Shown here one piece after another: positions 17,867 through 26,647 of a stretch of DNA of 64,000 bases; within the stretch, counting starts at the first letter, position 1, and every line of letters begins with the position of its first letter. The position numbers and the translations under genes were made by a program. The stretch lies in assembly GCF_002310495.1 (NCBI RefSeq), contig NZ_CP023344.1:4109501-4173500 (forward strand), written 5' to 3'. A model generated the notes under the pieces. That model saw nothing but the letters and a program-made list of their open reading frames with translations, was not told where the DNA came from and did not search any database. Source of the stretch: Nibricoccus aquaticus (lineage in GTDB: Bacteria; Verrucomicrobiota; Verrucomicrobiia; Opitutales; Opitutaceae).

Positions 17867-18601
17867 TCAGCGAAGTGCGAGGACGTCCTGCATGTCGTAC
17901 ACGCCTGCAGCGCGGCCGGTGGAGAGCCATTCGGCGGCGCGGATCGAGCCGCGGGCGAAGATGCCGCGGTCGGAGGCTTTGTGCGTGAGCTCGATGCGTT
18001 CGCCAAGCGCGGCAAACATGACGGTGTGTTCGCCGACGACATCGCCGCCGCGGAGAGCGTGGATGCCGACTTCGGTGGAGGTGCGTTCGCCAGTAATGCC
18101 TTCGCGGCCGTGGCGGAGGGCGTCGGCGGTGAGTTTGCGCTCTTCGAGAATGATTTCGAGGAGGCGGGCGGCGGTGCCGCTCGGGGCGTCCTTCTTGAAG
18201 CGGTGGTGCATCTCGACGACTTCGGCGTCGTAGTCAGCGCCGAGGACGCTGGAGGCGCGGCGGGTGAGGGCGTAGAGGAGATTAACGCCGACGGAGTAGT
18301 TGCCCGCCCAGACGCAGGGTATCTTCGCAGCGGCGGCGAGGAGGTGTTTCTTTTCCTCGGCGGGGTGGCCGGTGGTGCCGATGACGAGCGGTTTGTTGAA
18401 GGCGGTGGCGTGCTTGATGACTTCGCCGGTGGTGGCGTGGAAGCTGAAGTCGATCACGGCATCCGCGGTTTTGATACCTGCGGCGAGATCGTCGCCCTGA
18501 TCGAGGGCGGCGGAGATGGAATGGCCGAGGCTTTGGGCGGCAGTGGTGATGGTCTGGCCCATGCGCCCCTTGGCGCCGACGAGTGCGATACGGAGAGGCA
18601 T
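17867..18601 (-). CDS. dapB: 4-hydroxy-tetrahydrodipicolinate reductase
   Basis: The 244-residue enzyme reduces the DapA product with NAD(P)H in lysine and diaminopimelate synthesis. The dinucleotide motif is VGAKGRMGQ near residue 8, followed by VIGTTGH, the signature EVVEMHHRFKKDAPSGTA with catalytic His and Lys, and the ending region FARGSIRAAEWL. Length is normal. It starts 5 bp after dapA, so the two steps are encoded together. The product feeds peptidoglycan synthesis, along with the alanine racemase gene further on. Confidence 0.96.
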   Translation of the reverse strand: MPLRIALVGAKGRMGQTITTAAQSLGHSISAALDQGDDLAAGIKTADAVIDFSFHATTGEVIKHATAFNKPLVIGTTGHPAEEKKHLLAAAAKIPCVWAGNYSVGVNLLYALTRRASSVLGADYDAEVVEMHHRFKKDAPSGTAARLLEIILEERKLTADALRHGREGITGERTSTEVGIHALRGGDVVGEHTVMFAALGERIELTHKASDRGIFARGSIRAAEWLSTGRAAGVYDMQDVLALR

Positions 18602-18606
18602 GGTGG

Positions 18607-19494
18607 TTACTTGCCGGCGGCAGTGAGCGCGGCGATGAGGATTTGCTTGTTGGGCTCGGTCATCTCGCAGAGCGGCGAACGCACTTCGGCGGAGCCGATG
18701 CGACCGGCGCGGAGGAGTGCGGTCTTTACGGGTACGGGATTGGGCTCGATGAAGAGGGTCTTGAAGACGGTGTAGAGCTTGCGGTGGAGCTTCGCGGCTT
18801 TGGCGAATTCGTCGGCGAGGGCGAGCTCGGTGAGTTGGGCGACTTCTTTTGGTAGGAGATTCGACGCGACGCTGATGACGCCTTCGGCACCGACGGCCAT
18901 GAAAGGCAGTGTGAGGCTGTCGTCGCCGCTGAGAACGGTGATGTCTTTGCCTAGCGCCTGTTTGATCTGGTCAACGCGATCAACGGAGCCGCCGGCTTCC
19001 TTGATGTAGCGGACGTGCGGGTACTTCGCGCGGAGGCGCTCGATCACGGGGACGCTAATCTCGATGCCGCAGCGGCCGGGGATCGAGTAGGTGATGATGG
19101 GCTTGTCGGTGGCCTCGGCGACGGCGGAGAAATAGCGGAAAACGCCCTCCTGGCTGGGCTTGTTGTAGTAAGGCGCGACGACGAGCATGGCATCGACGCC
19201 GGCTTCGTGGGAAAGGTGCGTGAGCTCCACGGCTTCCTTGGTGGAGTTGGAGCCGGTGCCGGCGATGACGGGGACTCGGCGCTTTGTGTAGCCGACGACG
19301 GCGCGGATGACCTCCATGTGTTCCTCGTGGGAGAGGGTGGGCGATTCGCCGGTGGTGCCGACGGGGACGAGTCCGTGGATGCCCGATTTGATCTGAAACT
19401 CCACGAGCTTGCGGAGATCGTCGTAGGCGACGGACTCGTTTTTGAACGGGGTCACGAGAGCGGTGATGGCACCGGTGAGCGGACGGAGTTTCAT
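18607..19494 (-). CDS. dapA: 4-hydroxy-tetrahydrodipicolinate synthase
   Basis: The 295-residue TIM-barrel aldolase condenses pyruvate with aspartate semialdehyde. Visible marks are GTTGESPTLSHEEH, the tyrosine region ITYSIPGRCG and the Schiff-base lysine in VRYIKEAGGS. The ATG at 19494 is chosen, as the longer frame adds 25 residues not expected in the family. It is divergent from the pilT-like gene with 83 bp between starts, which should hold both promoters. dapB follows after 5 bp. Confidence 0.96.
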   Translation of the reverse strand: MKLRPLTGAITALVTPFKNESVAYDDLRKLVEFQIKSGIHGLVPVGTTGESPTLSHEEHMEVIRAVVGYTKRRVPVIAGTGSNSTKEAVELTHLSHEAGVDAMLVVAPYYNKPSQEGVFRYFSAVAEATDKPIITYSIPGRCGIEISVPVIERLRAKYPHVRYIKEAGGSVDRVDQIKQALGKDITVLSGDDSLTLPFMAVGAEGVISVASNLLPKEVAQLTELALADEFAKAAKLHRKLYTVFKTLFIEPNPVPVKTALLRAGRIGSAEVRSPLCEMTEPNKQILIAALTAAGK

Positions 19495-19577
19495 GGAGGG
19501 TTTACAGGAAGATACCTTGCGCAAAAAAGCAGGTCTATTTACCAAATCCACAAGGTTTTTCTTCCCCACTGTATTCT

Positions 19578-20672
19578 ATGTCTACCTCGCTACACACGGA
19601 GATCTTCAACGACTTGCTGAAACTGGCGGTGGATAGCGGAGCGAGCGATGTCGTGGTGAAGTCCAACAAGCCGGGCTATGTGCGCTTGTCGGGGAAATTG
19701 AAACCGGTGGACATGGACCCGATCGCGGGTGTCGAGGCGCAGGCGTTCGTGGATGACCATGTGCCTCGCGTGTTTAAGCAGATTTGGGAAAACGAAGGCC
19801 AGATAGACTTCGCGTACGCGGCGGAAAACATCGGTCGCTTTCGTGTGAACGCGTTTCACCAACGCGGGACGGTCAGCATTGTTTTTCGTCATATCAAGAG
19901 CCGCATCCCGAGCTTCGAGGATCTGAATTTGAACCCCGACCCGTTGCTCCATCTGGGGCAGGGCAAGGACGGCATCTTGTTGTTTTGCGGAGCGACGGGC
20001 ATGGGCAAGAGCTCGACGATGGCGTCGCTGCTTAACTGGATTAACCACAATTTCGACAAGCATGTCGTCACCATCGAAGACCCGATCGAGTACACGTTTC
20101 AGGATGACAAGTCGGTTTTCAACCAGCGCGAGATCGGCCTCGATGTGCCGAGCTTCCCGATGGCGATCAAGTCGGTGCTGCGTCAAAATCCCGACATCAT
20201 CCTGATCGGTGAAATGCGTGATCGCGAAACGTTCGAGACGGCGATCTCGGCGGCGGAAACGGGGCATTTGGTTTTCTCCACGATGCATGCGGCGACGGTG
20301 GCGCAGTCGTTGACGCGTCTCTTTGAGTTTTTTCCACCTGAGCAAGTCGCGCAGGCGCGGCGGCAGATCGCGGGATCGATTCGCGGGCTCATCTGCCAGA
20401 AGCTGATCCCGGCGCTCGAAGGCGGTGGACGCGTTCCTGCGAACGAAATTCTTTTCGCGGATGCCACAATCAAGACGCTGATCCTGGAAGGGCAGTTTGA
20501 GAAGATCCAGTCGTTGCTGGAGAGCTCGAGCGATTCGCGCACGTTCTCGTTCAACAAGGATCTCTATCGCCTGATCAAGGCGGGTAAGATCAGCAAGGCT
20601 GACGGCCTTCGTTTCTCGCCGAATCCGCAGGCGCTTGAAATGAATCTCAAAGGCATCTTTATCCGGACCTGA
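19578..20672 (+). CDS. Type IV pilus retraction ATPase (PilT/PilU family)
   Basis: The 364-residue hexameric ATPase should drive pilus retraction from the cytoplasmic side. It has a Walker A variant GATGMGKSS near residue 138, an Asp box around VVTIEDPIEYTF, Walker B in IILIGEMRDRETF and the His box HLVFSTMHA. The GAT...GKS form of the P-loop is more like PilU than PilT, so the symbol is left open. No other pilus gene is adjacent. The next gene starts 8 bp downstream and encodes an alanine-rich protein of unknown role. Confidence 0.92.
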   Translation: MSTSLHTEIFNDLLKLAVDSGASDVVVKSNKPGYVRLSGKLKPVDMDPIAGVEAQAFVDDHVPRVFKQIWENEGQIDFAYAAENIGRFRVNAFHQRGTVSIVFRHIKSRIPSFEDLNLNPDPLLHLGQGKDGILLFCGATGMGKSSTMASLLNWINHNFDKHVVTIEDPIEYTFQDDKSVFNQREIGLDVPSFPMAIKSVLRQNPDIILIGEMRDRETFETAISAAETGHLVFSTMHAATVAQSLTRLFEFFPPEQVAQARRQIAGSIRGLICQKLIPALEGGGRVPANEILFADATIKTLILEGQFEKIQSLLESSSDSRTFSFNKDLYRLIKAGKISKADGLRFSPNPQALEMNLKGIFIRT

Positions 20673-20680
20673 TTTTAACC

Positions 20681-21538
20681 ATGGCAGGCACTCGCGCACC
20701 TTTCGCTTCTCTGGCCGCTCTCGCAGCGGTGGCTTCAGCGCAGGGCGAGCAGCCGGGCACGGCGGCGGCGGAGTCGGCGAAGAAGGATTTGCAGTCGCTG
20801 CCGACGATGCAGCGGCCGGTGGAGGCGACGTCGAGCAAGTCTCTGTTTTCGGGAACGTCGTCAGTGACGGGGCTTTCCCTGGGAACGCCGTCTGCACCGA
20901 GCGCCGATGCCAAGAGTCGTGATAACCCGCCTGCTGGAAAACCGGCGAACTGGTTGCTCGATGGCGTGAATCAACTGGAGGCCGAGGCGAAATCTCAGCG
21001 CGACGCGTCTGAGGCTAAGATCAAGAACGACAACCAGCAGACGTCCGCGACGGGGGAGCGCATGACTGCAGCGACGACGAACCCATTCACCGAATACCTG
21101 ACGCAGTGGCTCTCGCCTGGAGATCAGGCGTTGCTGAGCGCGGCCAGCCGGAGCAGTACGTCGTCATCGACGGCACCGTGGGAAATCCCGCGCAGCGATT
21201 TCCGGCGTGAAACCACCGCCACGCCCGCTTCGGTCACGACCAATCCGTTGCAGATGGAGCTGCCGGGGATAGCGAATTTGCCTGCGAACCGGACGGCGCA
21301 AAATCCTTATCTCGCCGAACCGTTTCAGGCGGAGTTTGCCGGAGCTGCGCCGCTGGCTGGTACAGCAGGCGAGCGAGAGACGTCTGGTGCGTTGTCATCC
21401 CTTTTGACGCCGGCTCCCAGTGTGTTGCCGCCGGTCGCATCCTCGCCAATCGAGCAAGCCAAGCCCGCTGCGGTTGCGCCGCCGACAGAGCGGTTGATCG
21501 ATGATCGGAAATATTTCCCGCAGCTGCGTCGGTTTTAA
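20681..21538 (+). CDS. Hypothetical Ala/Pro/Ser-rich protein
   Basis: I do not recognise this 285-residue protein. The N-terminus (ASLAALAAVASAQGEQ) may be a weak export signal. The rest is low-complexity, rich in Ala, Ser, Thr and Pro, with one more ordered-looking patch around NPFTEYLTQWLSPGDQALL. It starts 8 bp after the pilus ATPase gene and precedes prfB by 125 bp. Co-transcription with the ATPase suggests a pilus-related or envelope role, but nothing in the sequence demonstrates it. Confidence 0.6.
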   Translation: MAGTRAPFASLAALAAVASAQGEQPGTAAAESAKKDLQSLPTMQRPVEATSSKSLFSGTSSVTGLSLGTPSAPSADAKSRDNPPAGKPANWLLDGVNQLEAEAKSQRDASEAKIKNDNQQTSATGERMTAATTNPFTEYLTQWLSPGDQALLSAASRSSTSSSTAPWEIPRSDFRRETTATPASVTTNPLQMELPGIANLPANRTAQNPYLAEPFQAEFAGAAPLAGTAGERETSGALSSLLTPAPSVLPPVASSPIEQAKPAAVAPPTERLIDDRKYFPQLRRF

Positions 21539-21663
21539 CTCGGCAGATGGATTGGATGATGCGGCGAGTGTGCTGCGCGTCTTTGGAAAATCAGCCTTGC
21601 GCCGGGCGGCGGGGTTTGCGGCCATGACCGCTTCACTGAACGAACTCACCGACTTTTCAGACC

Positions 21664-22807
21664 ATGATCGCTCCCGAAACTTTCAACCACATCGAAAACA
21701 TTAAGAAGCGCGCCGGGCATCTATGGAGGTTTCTTTGACTGCGATCAAAAGCAGCGGGAAATAGAGGCCATGGACGCCCAGATGGGCGATCCGACGTTTT
21801 GGGATAACAACGAGCGCGCGCAGAAGCATATCGCGAAGCTTAACGCGTTGAAGCGCTCGATCCTGCCGGTCGTGGCGTTCAAGAAGAAGACCGATGACAT
21901 CGACGTGATGGTGGAGCTCATCGAAGGCGCGGCCGAAGATGAGAAAGCGATGTATGAGGACGAGTTGACGACCTCGGTCGATGGGATGGTTGAGGAACTC
22001 GACAAGCTCGAGATCGCGTCCTTCCTCAGCGAGCCGTTCGACAAGAATAACGCGATCCTCTCGATCCAGGCGGGCGCGGGCGGCACGGAGTCCAATGATT
22101 GGGCGGACATCCTTTTCCGCATGTACAGTCGCTGGGCGGAGCGTCGTGGCTTCGAGATCGAAGTGCAGGATGTGCAGGCCGGTGACACGGCGGGCATCAG
22201 CAAGGCGACGATTCTGATCAAAGGCGAAAACGCCTACGGTTACGTGAAGGCGGAGCGTGGCGTTCACCGGCTGGTGCGTATCAGTCCTTTCGATTCGAAC
22301 AAGCGGCGGCACACGTCGTTTTCTGCGATCGATGTGATCGCGGAGATCACCGATGACATCAAAATCGAGATTCCCGACAGCGAGCTGCGCGTGGATGTTT
22401 ACCGCTCCTCGGGCAAAGGCGGCCAGGGCGTTAACACGACGGATTCGGCGGTGCGCATCACGCACATCCCGACGAACATCGTGGTGGTCTGCCAAAACGA
22501 ACGTTCACAAATCAAGAATCGCGCGAGTGCGATGAGCGTTTTGAAGGCGCGCCTCTATGAGAAGCGGCTGGATGAGAAGCGCAGCGAGATGGAGCGTTTC
22601 TACGGTGAGAAAGGCGAAATCGGCTGGGGCAGCCAGATCCGGAGTTATGTGTTGCAGCCTTACCAGATGGTGAAGGATCTGCGCACGGGCACGGAGACGA
22701 GCGACACGCAAGGCGTGCTCGATGGCGATCTGGACCGGTTCATCTATTCGTGGTTGCGCGCGGGGTGTCCGCGTCATCGCAACAAGGATATTAAGATGGA
22801 GGATTGA
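21664..22807 (+). CDS. prfB: Peptide chain release factor 2, with programmed +1 frameshift
   Basis: RF2 releases the peptide at UGA and UAA codons. The coding sequence is join(21664..21735, 21737..22807), giving 380 residues. The zero frame runs 24 codons from ATG 21664 and stops at TGA 21736-21738. Shifting +1 on CTT continues as GAC TGC GAT into the main frame, matching the RF2 region that reads YLD in E. coli. The SPF anticodon-like motif ([14 protein letters not shown]) and the catalytic GGQGVN are present. A frame starting at ATG 21770 alone would lack the N-terminal domain start. Regulation is autogenous: low RF2 leaves TGA unread and favours the shift. Confidence 0.95.
21725..21739 (+). 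promoter_or_regulatory. RF2 frameshift site
   Basis: GGAGG (21725-21729) acts as an internal Shine-Dalgarno, separated by exactly three bases from the slippery CTTTGAC (21733-21739). The same spacing and heptamer occur in E. coli prfB. The ribosome slips from CTT to TTT and skips one base at the TGA. Confidence 0.93.
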
Positions 22808-22904
22808 TCTGGCGGATCGAGCCGGCGGGAGGGCGCGGCGGCGAGCCTAGCGATGAGGCGAGGGGGGCGGCACTTGATAAGTGCAGGTCCGGGCGTGACG
22901 CGGA

Positions 22905-23285
22905 TCAGTAGTCGAAAGTGACGATCTGGCGTGAGCTGCCGGGGGCGGTGTCGTTTTGGATGAGCAGGAGCGGGCGGTCGCGCACAAGTGTGAGGAGCTC
23001 GGTGTCGGAGATGATTTCGTAGGCGGGAGCCGGGTCGGAAGGAGGAAGAGCGGTGGTTGGGGCCGAGACGCTGATTGATGCGATGCGTGTGGGTTCTCGC
23101 AGTGCAGGGATGGCGACGAAGACGAGCGCGGCGACGGCGGAGATTGGGAGTGCGATCCGGAGCGTGCGGCGGCGGCGGGCGGAGCGGGCGGCGTTGCGCG
23201 CGAAGGTGGCGGCGGGACCGGTGGACCAGTCGCCGTGATAGGTTTCGGCGAGGAGATGTTCGCGGTTATCGGATTTCGGTGTCAT
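22905..23285 (-). CDS. Small membrane protein, putative anti-sigma factor
   Basis: The 126-residue protein has a basic cytoplasmic stretch (ARSARRRRTLR) followed by one membrane helix (IALPISAVAALVFVAIPAL) and a short periplasmic tail. It overlaps the end of the sigma gene by 20 bp. Position and topology suggest it restrains that sigma factor, although no recognised anti-sigma domain is visible. A much longer frame that covers both genes is a shadow. Confidence 0.6.
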   Translation of the reverse strand: MTPKSDNREHLLAETYHGDWSTGPAATFARNAARSARRRRTLRIALPISAVAALVFVAIPALREPTRIASISVSAPTTALPPSDPAPAYEIISDTELLTLVRDRPLLLIQNDTAPGSSRQIVTFDY

Positions 23286-23898
23286 GGCGGAGGGATGTTT
23301 CGAGGAGACGACGGAGTTCGGCGCGGGCGCGGGTGAGGCGGGACTCGGCAGCCTTGGGTGAGATGGCGAGGCGGTCGGCGAGGGAGCGGACGTCGGTGCC
23401 GGAAAAATATTTGGCTTCGAGGAGGGCGCGGTCGTCGGGGGAAAGCCGGGCGAGGGCGGCGTCGAGCGCGGCGAGGGTGCGGTCGTCGTCTGCGGGGGCG
23501 GGTTCGTCGGAGAGTTTGTCGGAGGGATCGGCGTGGCGGCGCTGTAGGAGTTGCCAGAAGCTGCGGCGTTTGCGGAGGCAGTCGTGGAGGGCGGAGCGGG
23601 CGACGGTGCGGAGCCAGGCGGCGAACATGGTATCCGAGTCGCAGGGACGGACGTGGCGGGCGACGCGGAGGTAGGTTTGCTGGAGCGCTTCGGAGGCGAG
23701 GGCGTGGTCGCCGCGGGTGGTGGCGAGGAGCTGGCGGAAGAGCGCGGGACCGTAGTCGCGGTGGAAGGCCGCCCAAGCTGGGTCGTCGCCCCGGGCGAGC
23801 GCCGTGGTGAACGCACGCAGGTGAGGAACGTCCGATGGAGAACCGGACAACGTCGTGAGCACGGCGGAGGTGTCGGCGGCGTTGGAGACGTGGATCAC
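23266..23898 (-). CDS. ECF-type sigma factor (GTG start)
   Basis: The 210-residue protein shows region 2 (ASEALQQTYLRVARH and FAAWLRTVARSALHDCL) and region 4 (RSLADRLAISPKAAESRLTR). It starts with GTG at 23898 in a GTGA overlap with the stop of the secretin-like gene, so its translation is probably coupled to that gene. A putative membrane anti-sigma gene overlaps its end. Having an exported protein gene first in the cassette is unusual, since sigma genes usually come first. Confidence 0.88.
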   Translation of the reverse strand: MIHVSNAADTSAVLTTLSGSPSDVPHLRAFTTALARGDDPAWAAFHRDYGPALFRQLLATTRGDHALASEALQQTYLRVARHVRPCDSDTMFAAWLRTVARSALHDCLRKRRSFWQLLQRRHADPSDKLSDEPAPADDDRTLAALDAALARLSPDDRALLEAKYFSGTDVRSLADRLAISPKAAESRLTRARAELRRLLETSLRHDTEIR

Positions 23899-25127
23899 TT
23901 ACTCGCGGGAGGTTCGGGCGGTGGAGGTGTCGAGGGAGACGGTGTGGAAGGCGATGGTTGAGGCTTAAGTTTCTGACGGGCGTCACGGCGAGCGCGGACC
24001 TCGTCGGTGGCTTTCTGAATTTCTTCGGGGCTCATGAGCGGAGCGGCGGTTGCAGGGCGTGCGGGTGCGGCTGGGGGCGGTGTTGCGAAGGTCCCGAATT
24101 CCGGAAGGAGAACGACCTCAGGATCATTGGGGGTGGCGGCCGCCTGGCGGAGTTCGCGGCGGCGGCGGACTTCTTCGGCGACGGATTCCAGGCGACCGGC
24201 TTCGAAGGCGGCGTTGGTGCCGCGGGTTTTCGAGCGCATGCTGCCGAGAACGATGTCGGCGGTTTTGATGGCGGAGTCGGGGCCGTTGACCAGGAGCAGA
24301 GAGGTGCCGGGGTGGAATTTGATACGGAGATCTTCAGGTTTGTTATCGGGACGCAGTTCCCAGGCGGAGCGGATGGCTTGGGTGATCTGATCGACGGTGG
24401 TTTTCTCGTCGAGGTAGTCGCTGAGATCGTATGAGCGGAGGCGCGGGGATGCGGGCGACGCGGTGGCGTCGGGCTCGGAAATTTTTTGAAGGACGTACAC
24501 GGAGTCGCGTCCTGAGAAATCGGTGACGCCGCTCTGGCTCTGGCCGATGGCGAGGCCTTTGGGATTGAGCACCGCGTTCAGGGCAAGGACGAGCGTGCCG
24601 GGTGAGGAGACTTTCAGGTTGAGAGGCGGGATCTCTGTTTGCAGATCGGCTTTTTCACCGACGAGGTTGAAGGCCATGCGGCCCCGGTTTTCAGGGAGTT
24701 GAGCGAGAAACTGGGCGATGGTGCCGCCCGGAAAGTTAATGGTGAAGCCGAGAGGTTCGGCGATGGATGGGGTGAGTTCGAGTTTGTAGTCGCCGAGGCG
24801 GATGAGCTGGGTATGGCCGACGGGGATGGCGATGGAATCCGCTTCGTGGCGGCGGGTGGTGCCGTCGGGGAGTTTTTCGGCGAGACGGGTGTTGATGCGG
24901 ATGGATTTTTCGTCCGCGTCGGCTGAGGCGAGTAGGGCGACGGCAACGTTTTTGAAGGTGACGGTGGCGGGCGTACCGAGGGCGGTGACGGTGCGGGCAC
25001 CGATGAGTTCGGTTTTATCCTCTTCGATGTAGCGGCTGACGACGGTTTGGATGCGGATGATCTGGGCGGAGAGCGGAGCGGCGAGGCTGAGCAGGAAAAC
25101 GGCGAGGGGGACCCGGAGGTTTTTCAT
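23895..25127 (-). CDS. Exported secretin-like/hypothetical protein
   Basis: The 410-residue protein has a clear signal peptide (MKNLRVPLAVFLLSLAAPLS, cut near AQ). Two segments (FTINFPGGTIAQFLAQLPEN and a block around YLDEKTTVDQITQAIRSAW, followed by HPGTSLLLVNGPDSAIKTA) resemble the small ring-building N domains of secretins, but the secretin pore domain is missing. The C-terminal 70 residues are Pro- and Ala-rich. It is coupled to an ECF sigma gene and may act in its signalling or as an envelope sensor. The exact function is unknown. Confidence 0.6.
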   Translation of the reverse strand: MKNLRVPLAVFLLSLAAPLSAQIIRIQTVVSRYIEEDKTELIGARTVTALGTPATVTFKNVAVALLASADADEKSIRINTRLAEKLPDGTTRRHEADSIAIPVGHTQLIRLGDYKLELTPSIAEPLGFTINFPGGTIAQFLAQLPENRGRMAFNLVGEKADLQTEIPPLNLKVSSPGTLVLALNAVLNPKGLAIGQSQSGVTDFSGRDSVYVLQKISEPDATASPASPRLRSYDLSDYLDEKTTVDQITQAIRSAWELRPDNKPEDLRIKFHPGTSLLLVNGPDSAIKTADIVLGSMRSKTRGTNAAFEAGRLESVAEEVRRRRELRQAAATPNDPEVVLLPEFGTFATPPPAAPARPATAAPLMSPEEIQKATDEVRARRDARQKLKPQPSPSTPSPSTPPPPEPPASK

Positions 25128-25220
25128 GGGGCGTGGGCTGGAGGGGAGGGCGGGAGGTTGAGCGCGGATATGGTTAGATACGATTCTCGATGCGGAATCC
25201 TTCGCGGGGAGTGCCGGAAA

Positions 25221-25250
25221 ATAAAAAGCCGACCTTTGAGTGGCCGGCTT
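25221..25250 (-). terminator. Terminator of the TPR-protein gene
   Basis: On the minus strand a stem (AAGCCGGCC with GGTCGGCTT, one mismatch) is followed by TTTTTATTTT. It lies 30 bp beyond the stop of the TPR gene and so should end that transcript. Confidence 0.75.
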
Positions 25251-25279
25251 CGGGAAAAGTGATGGAAGATGGGCGGCGT

Positions 25280-26473
25280 CTATTTTTGGCCGAACCAGAT
25301 TTCCCGGATGTAGCGGACCAGTTCCGCACGATTGGTTTCTCGGTAAGCGGAGTAGTCCTGCGCGATGCCTTGATTGGCGCGATCGAGAAGAATGAAGGTG
25401 TCGAGGAGGCCGGCTTTTTTCACCTCACGAAGCGTGTCGATAGCGGATTTCCATTTGGAGAGCTCTTCTTTGAGCTCTGCCCCGCTGGCTTCGTCGGCGA
25501 AGGTGAGCACGGCTTCCAGTCCCGAGCGTTCTTCAGGAAGGCTGTGGCGTGGAGTGGCGTCTTCTGCAAAAAATGCGGCGCGCTCTTCGCTTAACCATTT
25601 CCCGCGGGCGAGACTGTAGAGCAGGACGAGGGCGCCGTCCGCCGGGTCGCAGCCGATGCTCATCTCTTTGTCTTTTATCTCCACGGTGGGCACCGGGAGA
25701 TTGATGGCGCGGCGTTTCAAATAGATCTGATTTTGCGCGGCCCATCGTTTGAGCATTTCGAAGGGAATCCGGTTATAGGGCTCGGCGATGAATGCATCGA
25801 TGTATTTGGCCAAGGCTTCCTGCGGACGCTTTGTTTTGGCGTACGCATCGCCGCAGTAGCGATGCGCCGTTTCGATATGTGGCTGAATCGAGGCGGCTTT
25901 TTCAAACCAGGTGATCGCATCGTCGTACTGGCCGCGATTGAAGTGGATGTCGCCGATGAACAGGGTGGCGTGATAGTTTCGCGGATCCTGATCGAGTGCT
26001 CGTTGGTAAAATGCGAGCGCATCGTTGAGTTTTCCTGAGCCGAAGGCTTTCTCGCCTTTCTGCATCAAGGCCTGCGCTTCTTTGGAGGATGAAAACTCAC
26101 GCGATAGCGGTTTACCTTCGGTGTCGTACGCGTTGAGCAGGGCTGGAAGGAGCACCTCTTTGCATCCCAATTTATGTGCCTTGGTGAGCCGTTCATAGGC
26201 TATACGGTGGAGTTTCCGACTGCGTTTGTCGTTCGGCTCGGCCTCGGCCTGGAGGTGCAGGGTAAAGCCGGAATGAAACAGGATGTCGGTATCGTCCGGA
26301 TTCTGGTCGAGCCACTGGTCGAAAATAGTCGAAGCTGCGGCGTATTTTTTCGCGCCACTCAACGCGAGGGCCTTCTGAAGGTCGTCCGAATTAACGGAGC
26401 GTGCGGCGTAGGAGGGCGGGAGAGCCGTCACCATGATCAGAGTGATCAGCCAGGGGGTGAAAAGTTTTCGCAT
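25280..26473 (-). CDS. Exported TPR-repeat protein
   Basis: The 397-residue protein begins with a signal peptide (MRKLFTPWLITLIMVTALPP, cut after SYA). TPR-like repeats follow, for example AAASTIFDQWLDQNPDDTD, NDALAFYQRALDQDPRNYH and DDAITWFEKAASIQPH, spaced about 34 residues apart. TPR domains bind protein partners in the periplasm or outer membrane. The C-terminal third lacks repeats and has no recognised family. The ATG at 26473 is chosen because it starts the signal peptide; the frame is open 21 codons further. It is a single-gene unit bounded by terminators on both sides. Confidence 0.78.
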   Translation of the reverse strand: MRKLFTPWLITLIMVTALPPSYAARSVNSDDLQKALALSGAKKYAAASTIFDQWLDQNPDDTDILFHSGFTLHLQAEAEPNDKRSRKLHRIAYERLTKAHKLGCKEVLLPALLNAYDTEGKPLSREFSSSKEAQALMQKGEKAFGSGKLNDALAFYQRALDQDPRNYHATLFIGDIHFNRGQYDDAITWFEKAASIQPHIETAHRYCGDAYAKTKRPQEALAKYIDAFIAEPYNRIPFEMLKRWAAQNQIYLKRRAINLPVPTVEIKDKEMSIGCDPADGALVLLYSLARGKWLSEERAAFFAEDATPRHSLPEERSGLEAVLTFADEASGAELKEELSKWKSAIDTLREVKKAGLLDTFILLDRANQGIAQDYSAYRETNRAELVRYIREIWFGQK

Positions 26474-26544
26474 GGGGTAAGAAACAAGTGCGTGCATCAT
26501 GGATGGATACGATCCTCGTGTCAGAATCTTTTGCATGGGGCATG

Positions 26545-26574
26545 AAAAAGGCCGACTCGGGATGAGTCGGCCTT
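26545..26574 (-). terminator. Terminator of the aminotransferase gene
   Basis: A perfect 11-bp stem (AAGGCCGACTC with GAGTCGGCCTT) with a 5-nt loop is followed by TTTTT on the minus strand. It lies about 75 bp after the aminotransferase stop and before the TPR gene start. Confidence 0.85.
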
Positions 26575-26621
26575 GGAGATTTGGAGCGAGGCGTCAGGGA
26601 CAACGCGCCCGGTGTCGGAAT

Positions 26622-26646
26622 GGACGACACGGAGGTCGTCTCTCCA
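26622..26646. repeat. Hairpin repeat GGACGAC...GTCGTC, copy 1
   Basis: GGACGAC (26622-26628), loop ACGGAG and GTCGTCT (26635-26641), then CTCC, form a small hairpin. A near copy with loop AAGGAG lies at 43899-43922. No T-run follows, so it looks like a dispersed palindromic repeat rather than a terminator. Confidence 0.6.
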
Positions 26647-26647
26647 T

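Noticed and set aside
23282-23986. Arg/Pro-rich long minus frames around the second sigma cassette
   Set aside because: Extreme Arg and Pro content and overlap with real sigma and secretin-like genes mark them as shadows.
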